DNA of 10,871 bases from CAYZJD01 sp964478455 (GTDB lineage: Bacteria; Acidobacteriota; Terriglobia; Bryobacterales; Bryobacteraceae), in the NCBI GenBank assembly GCA_964478455.1, contig CAYZJD010000131.1, positions 1-10,871 on the forward strand, given 5' to 3'. The position numbers and the translations under genes are program-made. How positions within the stretch are numbered: position 1 is the stretch's first letter; every line of letters begins with the position of its first letter. Shown in pieces: positions 1 through 6,407 of this stretch. A model generated the notes under the pieces. It worked only from the letters and a program-made list of their open reading frames with translations. It ran no database searches and was not told the DNA's origin.

Positions 1-813
1 AAATGTTCCTTCTCCCGCAGCAGCCCCCTGCGCACCTCGGCCCGCAACTCCTCCAGGCTCTGAAAGTCGCCCAGGTCGCGCGCGAATTCATCATTCAGCT
101 CCGGCAGTTCCTTGCGCCGAATCCCCTTCACCCGGGCCCGGAAGCCGACGGTCGTCCCCGCCAGCTTCTCATCGCCGTAGTCCTCCGGGTACTTGATCTC
201 AAACTCTTTCTCGTCCCCCGGGGAAAGACCGCGGATGTTGTCGCTAAATCCCGCCAGCGTTTCCTCGCGTCACTTCATCCTGCTTGGGCGGCGCTTGCCC
301 GGCTCTTTCCAGGATCACCACGGCGTAGTCGCCGTCCTCGACGGGCCGCGGGTCCACGTTCACGAACTCCGCCTTCTGATCCCTCAGCTCTTCGAGCCGC
401 CGCTCCACGTCCTCGTCGTTCACCACCGGCTCGCCGTAAGGCACGGTGATGTCCGTGTACTCCTTCAGCTCGATCTCGGGCGCGACCTCGAACTCCGCCT
501 TGAACCGCATCGGTTCTCCGAGGTGGAAGTGAACCTCGGTGATGTCCGGCGTGCCCACTACCCGCAGGTTCTCGTCCTCCACACGCTTCTGGAGAAACCG
601 CGGGACCAGCGCCTCAATCACCTTCTGGCGGATATCGCCGGCGAATTGCGACTGGACGATTGACGCCGGGACCTTGCCGGGACGGAAGCCCGGAATCTTC
701 ACCCGGCGGCCCAGTTCCGCCACCGCCCGCCCGGCCTCCATCTCCACTTCCTCGGCCGGAACGGTAACCTCGAGGGTGCGCTTGCAGGTCCGCTCAACGC
801 TTGGGCTGCTCAT
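1..813 (-). pseudogene. tig: Trigger factor, frame-broken and cut by window edge
   Basis: Trigger factor is the ribosome-bound chaperone and peptidyl-prolyl isomerase that receives nascent chains. The N-terminal ribosome-binding domain is intact and carries the signature GFRPGKVP at residues 42-49. The reading frame then fails inside the FKBP domain. After residue 182 (ending KQDEVT) it runs into a TAG at 244-246. The family sequence resumes in the +1 frame from about base 266 with EETLAGFSDNIRG, then YPEDYG, RRKELPELNDEFARDLGDF and a helical start of the C-terminal domain up to base 1. Aligning KQDEVT and LAGF to the E. coli FKBP domain leaves about five residues missing, which fits a 14-base deletion. 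I chose the ATG at 813 because it overlaps the ahcY stop as ATGA and has GGAAGG upstream; a GTG at 828 is possible. This is a true lesion or a sequence error; an essentially complete product would need one frameshift. Confidence 0.85.
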
Positions 814-2090
814 GTCCCTTCCGACCACGAAGCCAGGTACTGCTCCTGTTCGGGAGTCAGCCGGTCGATCTTCACGCCCATGGCTTCCAGCTTCAGCCGC
901 GCCACCTGCCGGTCGATTTCCTCCGGCACCGGATACACGCGCTTATCGAGCGCCGCTTGCCGTCCCACCAGGAACTGGACCGACAGCGCCTGGTTGGCGA
1001 AGCTCATGTCCATCACCGAAGCCGGGTGCCCTTCGGCCGCCGCCAGGTTGATCAGCCGCCCTTCGCCCAGCACGTAAATGCGCCGGCCGTCGCGCAGCGC
1101 ATACTCCTCGACGAACTCGCGCATCGGCCGGTGCGAGGAGGAGAGCCTTTCCAGCGCCTCCAGATCCACCTCGACGTTGAAGTGGCCGGAGTTGCAGAGA
1201 ATGGCGCCGTTCTTCAGCTTGTCGAAGTGCTCGCGGCCGACCACGCCCTTGTTTCCGGTCACGGTGATGAACACGTCGCCGATGGCGGCCGCCTCGCCCA
1301 TCGACATCACCCGGTAGCCGTCCATCATCGCTTCCAGCGCGCGGATCGGGTCCACCTCCGTCACGATAACGTTGGCGCCCATGCCCTTGGCCCGCAGCGC
1401 CACCCCGCGGCCGCACCACCCGTAGCCCGCCACCACCACGTTCAACCCGGCCAGCAGCACGTTGGTCGAGCGCAGGATGCCGTCGATCGTGCTCTGCCCC
1501 GTGCCGTAACGGTTGTCAAACAAGTGCTTCGTCATCGCGTCGTTCACCGCGACGATCGGATACAGCAGCACGCCGTCTTTGGCCATCGCCCGGAGCCGGA
1601 TCACTCCGGTCGTCGTTTCCTCGGTGCCGCCGATCACCCCCGCGATCAGGTCCTGCCGCTTGGTGTGCAGCGTGGACACCAGGTCCGCCCCATCGTCCAG
1701 GGTGACCTGCGGCCTGTGGTCGAGCGCCGCCTCGATGTGCGAGTAGTACGTCGCGTTGTCCTCGCCCTTGATGGCGAACACCGGAATGCCGTAGTCGCGC
1801 ACCAGCGTCGCCGCCACGTCGTCCTGCGTCGACAGCGGGTTGGACGCGCACAGCACCGCTGAGGCGCCGCCGTCCCGCAGCGTGATCATCAGGTTCGCCG
1901 TCTCGGTGGTGACGTGCAGGCAGGCGGCGATGCGCACTCCGTTCAGCGGCTGGCTTTTGATGAAATGCTTGCGGATCGACTGGAGCACCGGCATGGACTG
2001 GAACGCCCATTCCACGCGGCGCTTGCCCGCCTCCGCCAGAGACAGATCGCGTACGTCGTATCGGATCGGAGCTTGTGTGTTGGGAGTCAT
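810..2090 (-). CDS. ahcY: Adenosylhomocysteinase (S-adenosylhomocysteine hydrolase), short type
   Basis: This cytosolic NAD-dependent enzyme splits S-adenosylhomocysteine into homocysteine and adenosine, relieving product inhibition of methyltransferases. The 426 residues cover the whole family. Catalytic-site residues seen by comparison with the human enzyme are Asp133 (LDDGADL), Glu158 (EETTTGV), Lys188 and Asp192 (VNDAMTKHLFDN), His303 (NSGHFN) and His355 (AAAEGHP). The Rossmann loop GYGWCGRG is at 222-229. It is shorter than the common bacterial form of about 470 residues. It lacks the roughly 40-residue insert and the C-terminal Lys/Tyr tail that reaches the NAD site of a neighbouring subunit, ending instead TPEQEQYLASWSEGT. 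This is the archaeal/Thermotoga-like type; some archaeal members act on S-inosylhomocysteine, so substrate is not fully certain. It lies 49 bases after metK with no clear Shine-Dalgarno, and its TGA overlaps the tig start. Confidence 0.96.
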   Translation of the reverse strand: MTPNTQAPIRYDVRDLSLAEAGKRRVEWAFQSMPVLQSIRKHFIKSQPLNGVRIAACLHVTTETANLMITLRDGGASAVLCASNPLSTQDDVAATLVRDYGIPVFAIKGEDNATYYSHIEAALDHRPQVTLDDGADLVSTLHTKRQDLIAGVIGGTEETTTGVIRLRAMAKDGVLLYPIVAVNDAMTKHLFDNRYGTGQSTIDGILRSTNVLLAGLNVVVAGYGWCGRGVALRAKGMGANVIVTEVDPIRALEAMMDGYRVMSMGEAAAIGDVFITVTGNKGVVGREHFDKLKNGAILCNSGHFNVEVDLEALERLSSSHRPMREFVEEYALRDGRRIYVLGEGRLINLAAAEGHPASVMDMSFANQALSVQFLVGRQAALDKRVYPVPEEIDRQVARLKLEAMGVKIDRLTPEQEQYLASWSEGT

Positions 2091-2139
2091 GAGATTCGTT
2101 AGAGGGAACCGCAGGCCCGGGCAATCCGCCCGTGACCCC

Positions 2140-3315
2140 TCATCTCCGGGCGGCCGTCGTCGTTGCCCGGGCTTCTTCCTTGAGCAGTTCCGCCTTGTCC
2201 GTCGCTTCCCAACTGAAGCTCTCCTCGGTCCGGCCGAAGTGGCCGAAGGCGGCGGTCTTCCGGTAAATCGGCCGGCGCAGCTTCAGGTAGTCGATCATGC
2301 CCTTCGGCGTCAGCGGAAAATGGCCGCGGACCAGCTCCGCCAGCCGCTGCTCACAAACCTGGCCGGTTTCGAACGTGTTCACCCCCACGGAAACCGGCTC
2401 GGCGACGCCGATCGCATACGCCAGTTGCACCTCGCAGCGCCGCGCCAGCCCCGCGGCCACGATGTTTTTGGCGATGTGCCGGGCCATGTAACAGGCCGAG
2501 CGGTCCACCTTCGTCGGGTCCTTGCCCGAGAACGCGCCGCCGCCATGCCTGCCCATGCCTCCGTAGGTGTCCACAATGATCTTCCGGCCCGTCAGGCCCG
2601 TGTCGCCATGGGGCCCGCCGATGACGAAGCGCCCGGTTGGGTTGATGTGATACCGCGTCCCGGAGTCCGTCTCCACGCGCGACTCCGCCAGCACTGGATC
2701 GATCACGTGCTTCTTCACCTCGCGCCGCACCTCATCGATGGAGACCTTGTCGCTGTGCTGCGTCGAGACCACCACCGCCTCGATCCGGGAAGGCCTGCCG
2801 TCGCTGTACTCCACGCTTACCTGGGACTTGCCGTCCGGCCGCAGAAAATCCAGCTCGCCCGCGCGCCGCACTTCGCTTAACTTGCGTACCAGCTTGTGCG
2901 CCAGCATGATCGGCAGCGGCATTAGCTCCGGCGTCTCGTCGCAGGCGAAGCCGAACATCATCCCCTGGTCGCCGGCGCCGCCGGTGTCCACTCCCATCGC
3001 GATGTCCGGGGACTGCTTCTGGATCATGTTCAGCACGCCGCAGGTGTGGCCGTCGAAGCCGAAGGCCGCGTCGGTATAACCGATGTCCTTGATGACCTCG
3101 CGCGCAAGCTGCTGCACGTCCACGTAAGTGTGCGTCGTGATCTCTCCGGCCACCACGCAGACGCCCGTCGTCACCAGCACCTCGCAGGCTACTCGGCCCG
3201 CTGGATCGTCCTTCAGCACCGCGTCCAGAACCGCATCCGAGATCTGGTCGGCGATCTTGTCCGGGTGCCCCTCGGTCACCGATTCCGATGTGAACAAATG
3301 TCTGACTGCGGCCAC
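2140..3315 (-). CDS. metK: S-adenosylmethionine synthase
   Basis: MetK condenses ATP and methionine into S-adenosylmethionine, releasing phosphate and pyrophosphate, in the cytosol as a tetramer. The 391-residue product has the usual length. Signatures are visible in order: SESVTEGHPDKIADQISDA near 10-28, the adenine-loop hexapeptide GAGDQG at 113-118, GPHGDTGLTGRKIIVDTYGG near 234-253, and the phosphate-binding GGGAFSGKD at 258-266. The start is a GTG at 3315, preceded by a perfect AGGAGG at 3330-3325 with nine bases of spacing, so this start is well supported. A 139-base leader separates it from the upstream membrane-protein gene, suggesting its own promoter, though I see no convincing -35/-10 pair. 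ahcY follows directly and consumes the downstream product of SAM-dependent methylation. Nothing looks damaged. Confidence 0.98.
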   Translation of the reverse strand: MAAVRHLFTSESVTEGHPDKIADQISDAVLDAVLKDDPAGRVACEVLVTTGVCVVAGEITTHTYVDVQQLAREVIKDIGYTDAAFGFDGHTCGVLNMIQKQSPDIAMGVDTGGAGDQGMMFGFACDETPELMPLPIMLAHKLVRKLSEVRRAGELDFLRPDGKSQVSVEYSDGRPSRIEAVVVSTQHSDKVSIDEVRREVKKHVIDPVLAESRVETDSGTRYHINPTGRFVIGGPHGDTGLTGRKIIVDTYGGMGRHGGGAFSGKDPTKVDRSACYMARHIAKNIVAAGLARRCEVQLAYAIGVAEPVSVGVNTFETGQVCEQRLAELVRGHFPLTPKGMIDYLKLRRPIYRKTAAFGHFGRTEESFSWEATDKAELLKEEARATTTAARR

Positions 3316-3324
3316 GTGATCGTT

Positions 3325-3344
3325 CCTCCTTGCGCCGGGCGCAA
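3325..3344 (-). promoter_or_regulatory. metK Shine-Dalgarno abutting a 15-bp perfect palindrome
   Basis: Bases 3330-3344 read TTGCGCC-C-GGCGCAA on the minus strand, a perfect seven-base inverted repeat around one central base. Its last base is the first base of the AGGAGG ribosome-binding site (3330-3325) of metK. The palindrome could be a protein-binding operator, or in RNA a GC-rich hairpin that hides or exposes the ribosome-binding site. The leader further upstream also has a GGCG/CGCC hairpin with a CTGA loop. I could not match the leader to a known SAM or SAH riboswitch, so the regulatory role is inference. Confidence 0.4.
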
Positions 3345-3454
3345 TTCCGCCCCTCCATGGGAGAACGGCGTCAGCGCCTGGCGGTCGAATCCAGTCCGGG
3401 GAGTCCTGAAGTAAGACTGAAACAACAAGTGTATCACCGTTTTTCCGCGGCCAG

Positions 3455-4273
3455 CTACAGCGCCACCCCGAATCTCCCCTTCAACAACCATGCCGCGGCA
3501 AGTGAAATCACGACGAACCAGACGAGCCAGTGGAGCCGAAAACTCCAGAGGCCGGCCTCGGCCGGCGGGTATGCCACTTCAATCCAATCAATGCTGCTGC
3601 CTTCGATTGCTCTCTCGCCCGGATCCCAGAAGACGTCTCCGCGCGAACTCGCGCGCCGCGCGGTCAGGTACCTCGGCCCGCCGCCGGAGACGATGTCCTT
3701 CTCAACCACGCCGCCTGGCAGGCGCACCCGTAACACGCCCAAAGCCTCTCGCACCGGCCGGACACGCCACACCACCTGGCGTTCGGCCAGCGCGCGCACC
3801 GCCGGGCTTTCGACCGCGAAGCCGTCTGGAACTTCGAGCGCGGGCGGAGGCGCACTCGGATCAATCGCCTCCTTCATCTGCACCGTCACCAGCGCCGGCG
3901 CTCCCACCTCCAGCGGCTGGCGGCCGTAAAACGCATCGAGTTGGACCAGCGCCAAAACCATCGGAATCGTGAGAATCACCGCTGGCTTCAGCATCAGCCG
4001 GAGATACCGCAGGTTGGCGGCCAGCAGGTCCCGCTGCGCCCGCCAGATCAAGACAGGCTCATCGGCGTACAGCCGCAATTCATACAGGTGCGCTTGCAGG
4101 TGTGACTTGGCCCGCCGGATCGCCGCTTGGTTCGAGACGCGGCGGAACACCCAGAGCATGCCGATGCCGGTCAGAATGCTGATGAGTGTCAGGCTCGCCA
4201 GTGGATGCCATCCTTCGAACAGGGAAAGCACCGCCCGGCACGACGCGCTTACCAGGTACAGCGCCGCCGTCAT
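3455..4273 (-). CDS. Membrane protein with YidC/Oxa1/EMC3-like layout
   Basis: A 272-residue integral membrane protein. A short hydrophobic N-terminus (about 1-19) is followed by TM1 (about 25-44), a charged helical stretch (about 45-95, rich in Arg, Lys, Glu and Leu, e.g. HLYELRLYADEP and NLRYLRLMLKP), TM2 (about 97-116, ending VQLDAFYG), a beta-rich domain of about 125 residues, and TM3 (about 245-266). TM1, a cytosolic coiled-coil hairpin, TM2 and TM3 in this order is the arrangement of the YidC/Oxa1/EMC3 (DUF106-like) superfamily; the long domain between TM2 and TM3 is extra. I recall similar uncharacterised proteins beside alkaline-phosphatase-family genes, but could not search. The ATG follows the stop of the small upstream gene by one base (TGAGATG) with GGAG in front, so the two are probably translated together. 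Function unknown; insertase or scaffold for the neighbouring enzymes is a guess. Confidence 0.8.
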   Translation of the reverse strand: MTAALYLVSASCRAVLSLFEGWHPLASLTLISILTGIGMLWVFRRVSNQAAIRRAKSHLQAHLYELRLYADEPVLIWRAQRDLLAANLRYLRLMLKPAVILTIPMVLALVQLDAFYGRQPLEVGAPALVTVQMKEAIDPSAPPPALEVPDGFAVESPAVRALAERQVVWRVRPVREALGVLRVRLPGGVVEKDIVSGGGPRYLTARRASSRGDVFWDPGERAIEGSSIDWIEVAYPPAEAGLWSFRLHWLVWFVVISLAAAWLLKGRFGVAL

Positions 4274-4274
4274 C

Positions 4275-4451
4275 TCACTCCAGGTAGCCGAGGCCTTTCA
4301 GCTTCTTGACGATCTCTTCGTCCGAGCCGGCCTCCTCAATCTTCTCGAGCTCCTTCTCGAGAACGTGAATCACGAACTCCTCCGGCGAACTGTAGCCGCC
4401 CGCCGCGGCCACCTTCTTCACCCTCTCCCAAAGGTTCTTACTTATCTTCAT
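4275..4451 (-). CDS. Small ribbon-helix-helix-like protein (58 aa)
   Basis: A 58-residue ORF, too short for many gene callers, begins MKISKNLWERVKKVAAAGGY and ends KKLKGLGYLE. The first 40 residues fit a ribbon-helix-helix fold: a short strand (KIS), helix A (NLWERVKKVAAAG), a turn GYSS, and helix B (PEEFVIHVLEKELEKIEE), as in CopG-type dimeric regulators. The tail SDEEIVKKLKGLGYLE carries the motif of charged helix plus L-x-x-LGYL that I recall at the C-termini of many sulfatase and phosphodiesterase family proteins, which ties it to its neighbours. It ends one base before the start of the membrane-protein gene, strong evidence of a shared transcript. No Shine-Dalgarno precedes its ATG, which lies in the first unit of a tandem repeat. 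It may be a regulator, or a small docking partner that uses the same dimer fold. Confidence 0.75.
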   Translation of the reverse strand: MKISKNLWERVKKVAAAGGYSSPEEFVIHVLEKELEKIEEAGSDEEIVKKLKGLGYLE

Positions 4452-4495
4452 AAAGGGGTCATAAAGGGGTCAGCCTGATCTGGTCCATTTTCTAA
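4449..4495. repeat. Tandem 11-mer and REP-like inverted sequence
   Basis: On the plus strand CATAAAGGGGT occurs twice head to tail (4449-4459 and 4460-4470), followed by an imperfect inverted sequence with TCAGcCTGA at its centre and GGTCCATTTT on its far side (to about 4490). Strings of the GGGGTCAG...TGGTCC kind resemble dispersed REP-type intergenic elements, but a genome copy count is needed. The repeat fills most of the 57-base gap between the lipoprotein phosphodiesterase and the 58-residue gene, and contains the start codon of the latter. Confidence 0.5.
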
Positions 4496-4508
4496 TGCGG
4501 CGCCACTC

Positions 4509-6407
4509 TTAGAATAGCGGGCGCCCGCGCATGCCGGGCCCGGGCGCGATCCCGAAGGCCGCCAGCACCGTCACCGTCACGTCCCGAAGATGAGGATCGG
4601 CGATCTTGCTCCGCCGGTTCGAAAGCCACACCCCCGGCACCCGCTCCGAAGCGATACAGTGATCGCCGCGCCATTCGTCCTTGTTGTCTTCGATGGTGGC
4701 CTTCGGCACCGCGCCCAGCGCCGTCTGCCACGAAGAGCGGTAGCCCGGCGCGTAGCCCACCACTAGATCGGGCGCGGCCCCGGCCGCCTCTCCGTGGAAA
4801 TACTTGCTCGCCGGATAGACCGCCTCGATCACCTGACGCCCGTTGGCCGGGTCCCGCAACTCGAGCAGCCGCTCGCTGATCCGCCGCACCACCTCCTCGG
4901 TCTCCGCGCCCGGAGCTACCACGCCGTTCTTGTCTCTCCCCGCCTGGTTCACGTAGATCGCCGTAAGCCCCATCGAGTAGGCCTGCGTACGCGACCAGTC
5001 CACGTGGGGGAACAACTCGTCGTCGCCGGCGTTGTCCGGATTGTCCAGCTCGAGAAATCCCTCGCGCCACAGCCACGTGTTGAGGTGCACGGCGCGATCG
5101 AAGCTGGTGAAGCCGTGATCCGACATCACGATCAGCGTTGCGTCGCCGGCCTTCTTCATCACGCCGCCGAGCGCGGCGTCCACCAGCCGGTAGGTCTCCA
5201 GCAGCTTGTCTTCGTGCTTGCCCCACAGCACGTGCGAGTCCTGGTCGATGCCGAAAAAGTGGAAGAACAGCATTCCCTCGCGGAAGCGATCCATCTCGTG
5301 ATCGAGCAGCCGCAGGTGCTCGGCCGAAACCATGCGGCTCTGCCTCACGTATTCCTCCAGCGTGAACACGCCTTCCCGCAAAGCCGCCGTGTCCTCGCCT
5401 ATGCCCTGGGTGTAGAACGGCCCCACCGCCGCTGCCAGTTCGCGGCTGTAAGAGTCCGGCGTCGAAATGGGCAACTCGGGCTCGCCGGGATCGATGTTCA
5501 CCGGCGACACGTACACCCCGAGCCGCGGATGAAAGCTCTTGGCGTAGACGCGGAACATCCCGGCCGCGCTCTCGAGGCCCGGGATCAGCGGAAAGCGAAC
5601 GCGAATCCACCCCGACCACTCGCCCTCCTTCAACACAAACGTCGTCTCGCCGGCGCGGAACCGGCCCGCCGGCGCGTCCGGATCCACGTCCACCGTGATC
5701 ACCGCCGTTGTCCGCCTCCCGTCCTTGCGTAACGTGTTGTCGGGACCGTCCACGGTGAGCGTCGCGCGATATCCTTCGAGATCCACGCGGACGATCTGGC
5801 CTCCCGGAACCGACCTCGTCCGTTCGATCGGATCGTCGGTAAAGAAGGTGAACGTGCCGAAGGTGCCGCGCATATCCGGCGTCCCCATGCCGGAGAGCGT
5901 GAGACTCTTCGACTCCACCGGCGGGAAGTTGTTTGGCACCCGGATGATCCTGGCGGGAATCCCGGCGTCGTCCAGGTACAGCCAGAACGGACGGCCGTGG
6001 AGGAACCTTTTCACCTTGCCACTGGACAGCGGTATCTCGTACGGCCCGATGGGCAGGGTGTACTTCGGCCGTTCCGTTTCCGCCATCGACGAGAACGGCA
6101 GCATCGTCTTCGGGTCGCGGTGGACGAAGTCGTAGATGCCGTGTCCGCCAGGGTCGAGCCCGGTGATGAATGTGGACCACGCCACCGGGCTCTGCGGCGG
6201 GATCGCCGTCGCCAGGCGCTTGAACTCGCCCTCGCGCCGCAGCCCGTCCAGGTTCGGCAGCTCGCTCCAGTGGCGCTCCAGGAACGCGGGATCCATCGCG
6301 TCGATGCCGAGCACGATCAGGCGCTTGCCTCCCGCGGAGCTTCGCGGCCCGCATCCCGCCTGCGCCAGCGCGAGCAGTGCGCAAGCGGCAAGGACGCGCC
6401 GGTTCAT
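4509..6407 (-). CDS. Alkaline-phosphatase-family phosphodiesterase, probable lipoprotein
   Basis: A 632-residue enzyme of the type I phosphodiesterase/nucleotide pyrophosphatase family (alkaline phosphatase superfamily), which uses two metal ions to cleave phosphate esters. Ligands and nucleophile by family comparison: Asp36 (LGIDAMDP), Ser73 (QSPVAWSTFITG), Asp388 and His392 (GIDQDSH), Asp430-His431 (MSDHGF) and His583 (RGDHC). Between about 185 and 375 lies a large insert with a beta-rich part and the phrase YVSPVNIDPGEPELPI. The N-terminus (MNRRVLAACALLALAQAGC) is a signal peptide with a candidate lipid-modified Cys19; Gln at -3 is unusual for a lipobox, so plain secretion is possible. I start at ATG 6407 because it overlaps the upstream stop as ATGA and gives the signal peptide at the exact N-terminus; an in-frame start at 6458 would bury it. 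It is a paralogue of the gene before it. Substrate unknown. Confidence 0.9.
   Translation of the reverse strand: MNRRVLAACALLALAQAGCGPRSSAGGKRLIVLGIDAMDPAFLERHWSELPNLDGLRREGEFKRLATAIPPQSPVAWSTFITGLDPGGHGIYDFVHRDPKTMLPFSSMAETERPKYTLPIGPYEIPLSSGKVKRFLHGRPFWLYLDDAGIPARIIRVPNNFPPVESKSLTLSGMGTPDMRGTFGTFTFFTDDPIERTRSVPGGQIVRVDLEGYRATLTVDGPDNTLRKDGRRTTAVITVDVDPDAPAGRFRAGETTFVLKEGEWSGWIRVRFPLIPGLESAAGMFRVYAKSFHPRLGVYVSPVNIDPGEPELPISTPDSYSRELAAAVGPFYTQGIGEDTAALREGVFTLEEYVRQSRMVSAEHLRLLDHEMDRFREGMLFFHFFGIDQDSHVLWGKHEDKLLETYRLVDAALGGVMKKAGDATLIVMSDHGFTSFDRAVHLNTWLWREGFLELDNPDNAGDDELFPHVDWSRTQAYSMGLTAIYVNQAGRDKNGVVAPGAETEEVVRRISERLLELRDPANGRQVIEAVYPASKYFHGEAAGAAPDLVVGYAPGYRSSWQTALGAVPKATIEDNKDEWRGDHCIASERVPGVWLSNRRSKIADPHLRDVTVTVLAAFGIAPGPGMRGRPLF

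Noticed and set aside
1840..2880. Long plus-strand open frame across ahcY and metK
   Set aside because: It is antisense to two clear housekeeping genes and shows no domain; long antisense frames are expected in GC-rich DNA.
3316..3454. SAM or SAH riboswitch in the metK leader
   Set aside because: I could not find the conserved core sequences of the SAM or SAH classes; only simple hairpins are seen. A covariance-model search would settle this.
4794..5732. Plus-strand open frame of 312 codons
   Set aside because: It lies inside the lipoprotein phosphodiesterase gene on the other strand and reads as Arg/His/Val-rich noise.
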